Origin: a virus
Direction: 5' to 3' (one strand)
DNA: 25,531 nucleotides
IMG/VR virus record: IMGVR_UViG_3300027805_000081
Span: 1 to 25,531 of that record
A program made the translations under genes and the position numbers. Under the pieces are notes generated by a model. That model did no database searches. It was given only the letters and a program-made list of their open reading frames with translations, and was not told the DNA's origin. This document shows, piece by piece, positions 1 through 5,588 of the stretch; position 1 is the stretch's first letter; every line of letters begins with the position of its first letter.

Positions 1-173
1 CAGTTCAAAATCAATTTACGGAATCTCCAACAAATCTATTAGGTCAAGTTGTTGAGGCGTCTATACTAGTAGCAGCTCCCAGACCCCCAACCTTTGAAGC
101 TCCTCCACCACCTGGGCCAACAGGTCCGACTGGACCTGTTGGCCCAGCATCTAATTTCTATTGGGGAAATTAA
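1..173 (+). CDS. Collagen-like virion protein, C-terminal end (partial)
   Basis: The reading frame enters from the left edge (first full codon at 3) and stops at TAA 171-173. The visible 56 residues end with a proline-rich stretch (PRPPTFEAPPPP), a short collagen-like run [11 protein letters not shown], and the terminus ASNFYWGN. Gly-Pro-Thr triplets also fill the fibre gene at 4814, so this is probably a related fibre or appendage protein on the same strand. It is convergent with the metallophosphoesterase at 184, with only 10 bases between the stops. Nothing can be said about its N-terminal part, which lies outside the window. Confidence 0.75.
   Translation, partial: VQNQFTESPTNLLGQVVEASILVAAPRPPTFEAPPPPGPTGPTGPVGPASNFYWGN
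112..147 (+). repeat. Perfect 16-bp inverted repeat inside the collagen-like gene
   Basis: The arms 112-127 and 132-147 are exact reverse complements around a 4-base loop (gact). The sequence encodes the [11 protein letters not shown] repeat and lies 24 bases before the stop codon. There is no T-run after either arm, so it is not a standard intrinsic terminator. It would form a very stable hairpin in the mRNA 3' end. Confidence 0.7.
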
Positions 174-183
174 TCAAGCACGA

Positions 184-717
184 TCAAGTATCTGAAGTCT
201 TGACAGAATTCATCTTCTTCTTGATGTCTTCCCAGGAAATAGGAAAATAGTTGTTCGCATCAACACCTACGTCTAGCCTGCGAAATTGGTTGTCAAATGG
301 AATTGAATTGTGGCTGTGCCCGTGGAGCATAAAAGATCCATAAAATGCCTTGTTCCAAGAAAGAAGCGGATAGTGGCACATCACAGTAAGAATACCATCT
401 ATATGTTCTTGGTGAAGATCGGGATAGACCTTCTCAAACATATCCTGAATTGGCTTTTGGTTTCGGATCATCTTGTCGTGATTGCCAAGGATAAGGTGCT
501 TTCTTCCGCGTAACCTAGAAAGAATCTCCTTGGCTCTCGCTGCGCCGCAGAAAAAGACATCACCAAGAAACCACACCTTATCATTATTTCCTACCACGCT
601 GTTGTAGTTGGTGATAAGAGTTTCATCCATTTCTTCAGCTGATGAATATGGTCTATTGCAATACCGTATTACATTTTCATGGCCAAAGTGCATATCAGAA
701 GTGAAGAAAGTATTCAT
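184..717 (-). CDS. Calcineurin-like metallophosphoesterase
   Basis: A 177-residue cytoplasmic enzyme of the calcineurin-like phosphoesterase fold, which uses two metal ions to hydrolyse phosphoesters. The full motif set is visible: D8-x-H10 (SDMHFGHENV), G52-D53, GNHD at 78-81, H115 (MCHYP) and HGHSH at 132-136. The length is typical of the small single-domain phage and bacterial family. The ATG at 717 follows a GAGAGA-type ribosome site. The natural substrate cannot be read from sequence; nucleotide, phosphoprotein or RNA-end phosphates are all possible. It is the last gene of a minus-strand run, separated from the gene at 781 by a terminator hairpin. Confidence 0.9.
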   Translation of the reverse strand: MNTFFTSDMHFGHENVIRYCNRPYSSAEEMDETLITNYNSVVGNNDKVWFLGDVFFCGAARAKEILSRLRGRKHLILGNHDKMIRNQKPIQDMFEKVYPDLHQEHIDGILTVMCHYPLLSWNKAFYGSFMLHGHSHNSIPFDNQFRRLDVGVDANNYFPISWEDIKKKMNSVKTSDT

Positions 718-729
718 GCGATTCTCTCG

Positions 730-761
730 GATATAACAAAAGGGATCCTCAAGGATCCCTT
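730..761 (-). terminator. Intrinsic terminator, minus strand
   Basis: A perfect 10-bp stem (740-749 with 752-761, AAGGGATCCT/AGGATCCCTT) is followed on the minus strand by TTTGTTAT. It sits just after the stop of the gene at 781, so it should end the early transcript before the metallophosphoesterase. Confidence 0.7.
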
Positions 762-780
762 CGATTTGATGTAGTTGGGA

Positions 781-1152
781 TTACAAAGTCCTGGCAATCA
801 CAGCAGCAATTTCAGGTTGGGAGAGATCATCGCTCACCTTTACACCAACGAAGCTAGCAGTTTCCATCAGCTTCGGCATGTTCTGTGGCTTAAGCGCGAT
901 GCCCTTACCTTCTCGGATTGATCGCATCCACACGGGACCAAACTTGAAACCGCGGGGACCCTTGGTGCGAACGGCACTGGCCTTGCGCACCTTCAACGTG
1001 GCACCAGCGCTTTCCTTAGGCTGGAGCAGTGATTCAAGTTCAGAGATGGCCTCGAGAGCCTTCGACTTGTTGTCGAACCCCTTGCGAACAGGGCGACCAA
1101 GGCTTGTGGCAAGTTCATTGTACTTGGCGATAAGGGTGGTAAGGGTCAGCAT
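781..1152 (-). CDS. Small early protein, paralogue of the product at 1294
   Basis: About 123 residues, function not recognised. The N-terminal half has a YNELATSLGRPVRKGF segment of the kind seen in small helical DNA-binding-like proteins. The C-terminal half (FKFGPVWMRSIREGKGIA, then FVGVKVSDD and AAVIARTL) aligns without gaps to the C-terminal half of the 152-residue protein at 1294. Start choice: the first ATG (1158) is only 2 bases from AAGGAG, while the ATG at 1152 is 8 bases away, so the second is preferred. It is driven by the early promoter at 1200-1228 and ended by the hairpin at 740-761. Its base composition is richer in G+C than the late genes. Confidence 0.8.
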   Translation of the reverse strand: MLTLTTLIAKYNELATSLGRPVRKGFDNKSKALEAISELESLLQPKESAGATLKVRKASAVRTKGPRGFKFGPVWMRSIREGKGIALKPQNMPKLMETASFVGVKVSDDLSQPEIAAVIARTL

Positions 1153-1199
1153 CTTCATTTCTCCTTCATCAGTTGCAGTCGTTATTTGACTGTAAGACT

Positions 1200-1228
1200 A
1201 TTATAACACGTTAATCAGAAAAGTAAAC
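1200..1228 (-). promoter_or_regulatory. T4-like early promoter, copy 1
   Basis: On the minus strand, GTTTAC (1228-1223), a 17-base spacer and TATAAT (1205-1200). An A-tract (AAAAAACT) lies just upstream like an UP element. It faces the gene at 781. Four other copies in the window share the same hexamers, spacing and flanks. Confidence 0.85.
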
Positions 1229-1239
1229 AGTTTTTTGAT

Positions 1240-1256
1240 AAAAAGTGTGACTTTTT
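1240..1256. repeat. Inverted repeat upstream of early promoter 1
   Basis: The arms aaaaagt (1240-1246) and acttttt (1250-1256) surround a 3-base loop. It begins 11 bases upstream of the -35 box. Inverted repeats occupy the same place before promoters 2 and 3. It lacks a downstream T-run in the minus direction, so a role as terminator of the gene at 1294 is doubtful. Confidence 0.5.
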
Positions 1257-1293
1257 TCAAATAGTACTGCTAACTTACTTTCACCATGAGTTT

Positions 1294-1752
1294 TTAAAAA
1301 GTCGAGGCAATTGCAGAACAGAGCGCCTGCACTTCCATCTTCTCGGGGTGCTTTACACCTACCATTGTAGCCTGGTGATTAAGCTTTGCACGATTAGTTT
1401 CGACAACTGCAATCCCCTTCCCCTTCTTTACTGATTCATTCCAAATCGGGCCGAAGGAGAAGCGCACTCCATTTGCGGCTGCAATCTTAATTCGGGCACC
1501 CTTGGGGCTGGACTTGATCTTCAGCACCTTTTCAGGGGTGGGTGCGGTGATCTGCTTGACAAGGGAAACGATCGCCATCTGACCTTCTTTGTCAACATCT
1601 TGCTCTGCCTTGAGCACAAGAGAAGGGAATGCAGGATCATTTACGTCTGCTGATTGAGGAAGTTTGCTTTGAATTCGCTGAAGAATAGCAATGCTCACGC
1701 CATCAGATTCATTGAAACGAATGCCAACAATTTCTGCGATTTTTTCCAGCAT
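1294..1752 (-). CDS. Small early protein, paralogue of the product at 781
   Basis: 152 residues, function not recognised. The C-terminal half (FSFGPIWNESVKKGKGIA, then ATMVGVK, then ALCSAIASTF) matches the neighbouring 123-residue protein. The N-terminal half differs, so the two share one domain joined to different N-terminal parts. The ATG is preceded by AAGGAG at a 9-base spacing. It lies downstream of the 53-residue gene (1785-1946), and both are probably transcribed from early promoter 2 (1981-2009). It is likely an early host-takeover or DNA-associated protein by position only. Confidence 0.8.
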   Translation of the reverse strand: MLEKIAEIVGIRFNESDGVSIAILQRIQSKLPQSADVNDPAFPSLVLKAEQDVDKEGQMAIVSLVKQITAPTPEKVLKIKSSPKGARIKIAAANGVRFSFGPIWNESVKKGKGIAVVETNRAKLNHQATMVGVKHPEKMEVQALCSAIASTF

Positions 1753-1784
1753 TACAAATAACTCCTTGTTTGCTTTGAAGTGGT

Positions 1785-1946
1785 TCAGGACAGCGAGTAC
1801 GTGTCACCACGCCGCACCCCGATCTTATCGAGAAGCCGTTCAATAACAGCTGAATTCACAATGCTACGCCCGTTTTCGGTTCGAGCCCTCACAAGGAAGG
1901 AATGAAGCTTGCCACGGAAGCGAATGGAAATCAGCGTTATCTTCAC
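1785..1946 (-). CDS. 53-residue protein with GTG start in an early operon
   Basis: An open frame starts at GTG 1946, with TAGGTG placed 7 bases upstream, and ends at TGA 1785. The product begins MKITLISIRFRGKLHSFLV and is rich in Arg and beta-prone residues. No family is recognised. It fills the space between early promoter 2 and the gene at 1752 almost completely, which supports it as the first gene of that transcript. Short length and non-ATG start keep confidence moderate. Confidence 0.6.
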   Translation of the reverse strand: MKITLISIRFRGKLHSFLVRARTENGRSIVNSAVIERLLDKIGVRRGDTYSLS

Positions 1947-1980
1947 AGTTTAGCACCTAAGCTATTCAATCGATAAGGCT

Positions 1981-2009
1981 ATTATACACTGAACCTGGCA
2001 AAAGTAAAC
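1981..2009 (-). promoter_or_regulatory. T4-like early promoter, copy 2
   Basis: Minus strand GTTTAC (2009-2004), 17 bases, TATAAT (1986-1981), followed by the conserved transcribed leader AGCCTTATCGATTGAATAG. It drives 1785-1946 and 1294-1752. Confidence 0.87.
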
Positions 2010-2022
2010 AGTTATTTTTAAG

Positions 2023-2050
2023 AGAAGTGTAACATTTTTGTAACACTTCT
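2023..2050. repeat. Inverted repeat upstream of early promoter 2
   Basis: Arms 2023-2034 and 2039-2050 pair over 12 positions with one A-A mismatch around a TTTT loop. It starts 13 bases upstream of the -35 box. It is not followed by a T-run on the minus strand. Confidence 0.55.
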
Positions 2051-2084
2051 GATGTATTGGTCATAGGAAAGAGTGACCGATCAT

Positions 2085-2112
2085 CTCTGGAGGCCTCTGG
2101 TGACCTCCAGAG
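2085..2112. repeat. GC-rich hairpin after the H-NS-like gene
   Basis: Arms ctctggagg (2085-2093) and cctccagag (2104-2112) are perfect complements. It lies 3 bases beyond the stop codon of the H-NS-like gene. On the plus strand it is followed by CATCAGTTTTTC, so a T-run exists only in the direction opposite to that gene. It may block readthrough from either side or stabilise the mRNA end. Confidence 0.5.
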
Positions 2113-2114
2113 CA

Positions 2115-2390
2115 TCAGTTTTTCTTGATTTCGTAAAGACTTCTATCCTTACCAATCAACCATTTTGGTGTTTTTCCACGCCCCGTCCAAAGCTCTCCAG
2201 TTTCTGGATTCCTATATCTAGGTTCGACTTTTATCGAGATCTCGTCAAATACATCATATGGCTCTAGTCCAAAATCTGATATCAGCTTTTTTACCTGAAA
2301 GATTGCGGACGAGCGCGCGTGTTGATCTAACTGCTGGATACGCAGTTCTAGTTCATTTCTTTCTTTTAGCAATTCTTGAAGATCTACCAA
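2115..2390 (-). CDS. H-NS-family nucleoid-associated protein
   Basis: A 91-residue DNA-binding protein. Residues 1-30 are a charged heptad-like helix (LQELLKERNELELRIQQL) suited to oligomerisation. Residues 33-48 (VKKLISDFGLEPYDVF) match the H-NS linker helix. Residues 59-77 (YRNPETGELWTGRGKTPKW) are the H-NS C-terminal AT-hook-like motif of the type common in Beta-, Alpha- and Gammaproteobacteria (YRxPxTGxxWxGRGxxPxW). The start is TTG at 2390, with AAGAGG about 6 bases upstream. An exact T4-type late promoter box lies about 100 bases upstream, suggesting late expression. Likely roles are modulation of host H-NS, silencing of DNA, or a nucleoid function on phage DNA; the sequence does not decide among them. 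Confidence 0.87.
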   Translation of the reverse strand: MVDLQELLKERNELELRIQQLDQHARSSAIFQVKKLISDFGLEPYDVFDEISIKVEPRYRNPETGELWTGRGKTPKWLIGKDRSLYEIKKN

Positions 2391-2487
2391 ATTTAACCTC
2401 TTATAGTTGTGTTCACTAAAATAACCAGCGTTTTATTGTAAAAAAATAGTGTGTCGGTGTAAACTGGCTGTAAAAGAAAACTCACAA

Positions 2488-2495
2488 TATTTATA
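2488..2495 (-). promoter_or_regulatory. T4-type late promoter box toward the H-NS-like gene
   Basis: Exact TATAAATA on the minus strand, the -10 element recognised by the T4 late sigma gp55. It is divergent from the plus-strand box at 2577 and points to the H-NS-like gene, with a leader of about 95 bases. Confidence 0.6.
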
Positions 2496-2576
2496 CCTTT
2501 TTCTTGATTATGATAATCAGGCAGTTACCAAAAATTACTGATTAAGCACAGGTTTTTATAATATTCCGGGCCATTT

Positions 2577-2584
2577 TATAAATA
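2577..2584 (+). promoter_or_regulatory. T4-type late promoter box for the plus-strand structural operon
   Basis: Exact TATAAATA on the plus strand, 80 bases before the ATG at 2665. All genes from 2665 to 7838 run in the same direction with short gaps, so this is the likely start of that late transcript. Confidence 0.7.
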
Positions 2585-2586
2585 TA

Positions 2587-2614
2587 TTTAGATAATATTT
2601 TAATATTATCTAAA
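2587..2614. repeat. 28-bp AT palindrome in the late leader
   Basis: Arms 2587-2599 and 2602-2614 are exact complements (13 bp, TT at the centre). It begins 3 bases after the TATAAATA box, so it would form a 5'-terminal hairpin on the late mRNA or act as a symmetrical binding site. The remainder of 2391-2664 has no convincing gene. Confidence 0.65.
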
Positions 2615-2664
2615 GAGCATAATGAAAATTATGCAGAATTATTAACGTGCTCAAGGAGGAAACT

Positions 2665-3207
2665 ATGGACCCACTATTTCAAATTTACACTAAGATGGGT
2701 GAGATTGAAACAAAGGTAGCTGATAGCATATTTGAAAATTATAAACTGAGCGTCGCTCAAACAAATGATATCAATAACCGCGCAATGCAAACTGCATTCC
2801 ACACGGACGCAACGCTTGCCGCTATAAAACAGACAGTTAATGATGCAAATACGCAGAATCTACTAGCGTTTGAGCGCTTAAATTCTGCAGTTCAGCTAGC
2901 AGCTGCTCACACTAATGAAGTGGTAATGAATGAAGGTGGCGCAACTCGTGCTCTCATCGGATCCATCGATCGTGAGAATCTAAATCGTCAACTAACTGAT
3001 CGTGCGACTGAAATCGTTGCTCTAAGAGAAGGATTCCGCGGCTGGGAAAGAGATTGGGGTCGTCTAAATGGCGCGGTCCAATCTGCTAACGTAGCTAGCC
3101 AAATCGCTGCTCTAGGAAGCCAACTTCAAAGCGCAAGGCAAGGCGTAATCAATACTGGTACATTTACTGGTAATACGCAAACACAGACGCCTACTAACAT
3201 TGGTTAA
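2665..3207 (+). CDS. Late structural-type protein, first copy of tandem pair
   Basis: 180 residues; family not recognised. The ATG at 2665 is chosen because AAGGAGG (2653-2659) lies 5 bases upstream; a longer reading from GTG 2647 would run through this site. The protein is mostly helical and rich in Asn, Gln and Ala. Segments FENYKLSVAQTNDINNRAMQ and GSIDRENLNRQLTDRATEI are also present in the next gene, with about four fifths identity overall by eye and no gaps. It ends with TGNTQTQTPTNIG, a terminal motif also found, diverged, in the protein at 4562. As the first gene after the late promoter, it is probably a virion component or an appendage assembly factor. Confidence 0.85.
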   Translation: MDPLFQIYTKMGEIETKVADSIFENYKLSVAQTNDINNRAMQTAFHTDATLAAIKQTVNDANTQNLLAFERLNSAVQLAAAHTNEVVMNEGGATRALIGSIDRENLNRQLTDRATEIVALREGFRGWERDWGRLNGAVQSANVASQIAALGSQLQSARQGVINTGTFTGNTQTQTPTNIG

Positions 3208-3218
3208 GGAGAAACATC

Positions 3219-3803
3219 ATGCCAGAAAATATGACAGGACCAGTTATGCAAACATTCCTAACTGACCCAATGTTTCAGGTCTACACCAAGATGGGTGAGA
3301 TCGAAACAAAGGTATCAGACAGCGTGTTTGAAAACTACAAGCTTCAAGTAGCCCAAACCAACGATATCAACAATCGTGCTATGCAGACAGCTTTCCACAC
3401 AACAGCGGCTCTAGATGCTCTTAAGCAAGCAGTAAATGATGCAAACACGCAGAACCTACTTGCAGCCGAGCGCCTTAAGTCAACAGTTGAACTTTCAGCT
3501 GCACACACAGCTGAAGTTGTTATGCAGGAAGGCGGCCAGACCAATGGTATCATTGGTTCTATTGATCGCGAAAATCTCAACCGTCAGCTAACTGATCGTG
3601 CAACTGAAATCTTTTCACTAAGGGATGGTTATCGTGGTTGGGAAAGAGATTGGAGTGGTCTAAATGGCGCATTCCAGTCAGCTAATGTAGCATCACAAGT
3701 TTCAGCACTAGGAAGTCAGCTTCAAGGAGCCTCACAGGGCTTTCTAAACACTGGAACAGCTACTGGTAATGAGCAAACACAAACGCCTACTAACATTGGC
3801 TAA
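3219..3803 (+). CDS. Late structural-type protein, second copy of tandem pair
   Basis: 194 residues; paralogue of the preceding gene with 14 extra N-terminal residues (MPENMTGPVMQTFL) before the common TDPMFQVYTKMGEIETKV segment. SD AAGGAG lies before ATG 3219. Synonymous positions differ widely between the copies, so the duplication is not recent. The C-terminus ends in the same tail, TGNEQTQTPTNIG. No catalytic motif is seen. The role is presumed structural from the late operon and its fibre neighbours. Confidence 0.85.
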   Translation: MPENMTGPVMQTFLTDPMFQVYTKMGEIETKVSDSVFENYKLQVAQTNDINNRAMQTAFHTTAALDALKQAVNDANTQNLLAAERLKSTVELSAAHTAEVVMQEGGQTNGIIGSIDRENLNRQLTDRATEIFSLRDGYRGWERDWSGLNGAFQSANVASQVSALGSQLQGASQGFLNTGTATGNEQTQTPTNIG

Positions 3804-3821
3804 AAGGAGTAACTCAGCACT

Positions 3822-3947
3822 ATGCTAGATTATTATTACCCATACCCTTATTTTGGAAGACACTGTCTTCCATGCTACCCATGGAGGAGACCATACTTTC
3901 CATATTATGGTTATCCATATGGGTATTACCCTTATTTTAGATATTAA
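3822..3947 (+). CDS. 41-residue Tyr/Pro-rich miniprotein
   Basis: ATG 3822 to TAA 3945-3947, with AAGGAG 12 bases upstream. The product starts MLDYYYPYPYFGRHC and ends YGYPYGYYPYFRY. Well over a third of residues are Tyr, with Pro, Phe and Arg making up much of the rest and two Cys in the middle. Such aromatic-rich chains are typical of adhesive, cross-linking or phase-separating proteins, but no family is recognised. The neighbour at 4562 carries a similar Tyr-Pro-Gly repeat, which argues that the frame is real. It is the third gene in the late operon. Confidence 0.7.
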   Translation: MLDYYYPYPYFGRHCLPCYPWRRPYFPYYGYPYGYYPYFRY

Positions 3948-3958
3948 TCTTTGAAAGG

Positions 3959-3985
3959 AAAGCTGGGAGCCTGGCTCCCAGCTTT
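3959..3985 (+). other. Strong intergenic hairpin within the late operon
   Basis: The 27-base sequence is a near-perfect palindrome (AAAGCTGGGAGCC, central T, complementary arm) and is followed by only TTTAATGGG. It lies between the Tyr-rich gene and ATG 3999. It could be a leaky terminator, reducing expression of downstream genes relative to the first three, or an RNA processing or stability element. Confidence 0.6.
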
Positions 3986-3998
3986 AATGGGAGAAAAA

Positions 3999-4559
3999 AT
4001 GAATAATGCAGCAAATATAAAACAAAATGCAAATAACATCATGTATATTGATTCTAGACAGAGATGGTGTAATTATGCATGGACAATAAGAAATTATTTT
4101 GTTAGCAGTCTAGAAGATCTTCCAGATTCCGTGACAAGTAAGGCGTGGGTAATAAAATCTATCTATAAAATTGCTGAACCACTTAAGGACAACATCAACG
4201 AATATACTGCATTTAAGATGATACAGCTACTATACAGCATGTTTTCACTTTTAAATGATAAAGTTGAACAAGTAAAAGAGGGTAAAGAAGCAATTCAACT
4301 AGAAATAGTTGATATAGCTACTTTATCTTCAATCGCTGAACTTTTAAGCTCCCTTAATCCTTCTATGGATCAAGAAAAATGGCTCTCAGCTTTAGAGCTC
4401 ATATTCAATCTAATGATAAATCAGATAATGGCAAGAACTGCCCAAGAATGGGTATTAGATGAAAAATACCAAGAAGCTATTCTTGAACAAATATCATTCA
4501 TATCAGATAATATCATGATTGCGGTTTTTTCTGAGGATCAAGAATGTAAAGGAGAGTAA
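3999..4559 (+). CDS. Helical late protein of unknown function
   Basis: 186 residues from ATG 3999, chosen because GGGAG lies just upstream. A longer frame from TTG 3951 would run through the hairpin at 3959-3985. Predicted to be almost entirely alpha-helical with amphipathic segments (ALELIFNLMINQIMARTAQEW and similar), no signal peptide and no clear membrane span. It begins NNAANIKQNANNIMYIDSRQ. It sits between the two Tyr-rich genes. No known family is recognised; an assembly chaperone or structural role for the fibres is an inference from context. Confidence 0.75.
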   Translation: MNNAANIKQNANNIMYIDSRQRWCNYAWTIRNYFVSSLEDLPDSVTSKAWVIKSIYKIAEPLKDNINEYTAFKMIQLLYSMFSLLNDKVEQVKEGKEAIQLEIVDIATLSSIAELLSSLNPSMDQEKWLSALELIFNLMINQIMARTAQEWVLDEKYQEAILEQISFISDNIMIAVFSEDQECKGE

Positions 4560-4561
4560 TT

Positions 4562-4798
4562 ATGCGCTATAGATTATGCAATGTTCCGGCTCATCTCGCT
4601 CGAACATTTCCGTATTATCCGTATTATTCGTATTATCCTGGTTATTCGTATTATCCTGGTTATTGGTACTATGGTAGTAATATTATAGGAAGCCAAGTTC
4701 AAAATGCAGATCAGAGCATTTTGAACACCGGAATAATGTCAAACAATATTCAGACGCAGACTTTGAGTCAAATAGGCAATCTACCATTGCTTAGATAA
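4562..4798 (+). CDS. Tyr-Pro-Gly-rich protein with the shared C-terminal tail
   Basis: 78 residues, starting 2 bases after the previous stop with AAGGAG inside the end of that gene. Residues about 17-40 are a YYPGYS-type repeat (YYSYYPGYSYYPGYWYYGSN). The last third (GSQVQNADQSILNTGIMSN, then QTQTLSQIG) corresponds to the tail of the tandem pair (GSQLQ, NTG, TGN, QTQTPTNIG). It therefore joins an aromatic repeat to the same terminal module. Probably a small surface component anchored by that tail; no family is recognised. Confidence 0.75.
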   Translation: MRYRLCNVPAHLARTFPYYPYYSYYPGYSYYPGYWYYGSNIIGSQVQNADQSILNTGIMSNNIQTQTLSQIGNLPLLR

Positions 4799-4813
4799 GA
4801 AAGGTACGTCTGT

Positions 4814-5587
4814 ATGGAAAATGATAGCCTTAATAAAAAATTGCACGACATAAATTCTGCAATTTCATTTTTAAAATATGGGAGAAATAGAGCTGGGTTT
4901 AACCCGCTTGCTGCTAGAGCATTTCAGCTTGCAGCAGCTGCTCTTCAAGATGAAAATAATGATGTTTTATCTATAGACATAGGTTCACCGTGCACCACGG
5001 GGCCTACTGGACCAACTGGACCAACTGGCCCACAAGGTTTGGACGGTCCAACTGGCCCCGTGGGTTTAACCGGTGCAACGGGTGACCCAGGAGTAACAGG
5101 TCCGACTGGACCTTCAGATGGCCCCACTGGTCCCACTGGTCCAACTGGTGATGTGGGTGCAACTGGACCTACAGGTGCAGGTGGATTAGATGGAGTAACT
5201 GGCCCCGCCGGTGCAAATGGATTAGATGGACCCACGGGCCCTATTGGCCCTACTGGATTAGATGGGGTTACAGGTCCGACTGGCGCGGCTGGCTCCCTAA
5301 TTGTTCCGGTAACTAATGTAACAACTACTCCTTATACCATACTGAGCACGGATTACATGCTCGCAATAAATGTTGCAGGTGCAAGTTCTATCGTTCTTCC
5401 ATCTGCACCTTCAACAGGAACAGTTTATATTGTCAAGGATGTATCCGGAAATGCATCAACAAACAATGTCACAGTAACTGTTTCTGGTGGTGCAGTTACT
5501 ATAGATGGAACAAATTCAGCACTCATAAACACTGACTATGGCGCGTTAAACTTTATCTTTAATGGCACAGAATGGAACGTTTACTAA
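4814..5587 (+). CDS. Collagen-like fibre protein with C-terminal beta head
   Basis: 257 residues. Residues 1-60 form a helical N-terminal part with Cys60. Residues 63-161 are about 33 Gly-X-Y triplets, mostly GPT, GLD, GVT and GAT, with one break at Asp102 (GPS-D-GPT). This predicts a trimeric collagen-type triple helix. Residues about 165-257 form a beta-rich head ([32 protein letters not shown]) that recurs in the proteins at 6152 and 6665. Start ATG 4814 has AAAGGTA upstream. Phage collagen-like proteins are usually tail- or capsid-fibre parts; Thr-rich triplets like these are also used in spore surface fibres, but nothing else here suggests that. Confidence 0.85.
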   Translation: MENDSLNKKLHDINSAISFLKYGRNRAGFNPLAARAFQLAAAALQDENNDVLSIDIGSPCTTGPTGPTGPTGPQGLDGPTGPVGLTGATGDPGVTGPTGPSDGPTGPTGPTGDVGATGPTGAGGLDGVTGPAGANGLDGPTGPIGPTGLDGVTGPTGAAGSLIVPVTNVTTTPYTILSTDYMLAINVAGASSIVLPSAPSTGTVYIVKDVSGNASTNNVTVTVSGGAVTIDGTNSALINTDYGALNFIFNGTEWNVY

Positions 5588-5588
5588 A

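Noticed and set aside
878-1189. Plus-strand 103-residue frame
   Set aside because: Shadow of the early gene at 781, with no ribosome site and an opposite direction to all neighbours and promoters.
2085-2112. Hairpin as terminator of the H-NS-like gene
   Set aside because: The T-run is on the plus-strand side only, so it was listed as an inverted repeat rather than a terminator for that gene.
4945-5235. Minus-strand frame encoding a Gly-Pro-Val-rich protein
   Set aside because: It is the antisense of the collagen triplets; their low complexity keeps several frames open. No ribosome site.
4984-5290. Repeats of GGT/CCA-CTG-GG type as a possible CRISPR or tandem DNA repeat
   Set aside because: They are irregular Gly-X-Y codon repeats within one frame, without constant spacers.
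4814-5587. Collagen GPT repeats as evidence for a Bacillus spore-related origin
   Set aside because: The H-NS-like gene, T4-type promoters, hydroxymethylase and glucosyltransferase all point to a phage of Proteobacteria; GPT repeats occur in many phage fibres.
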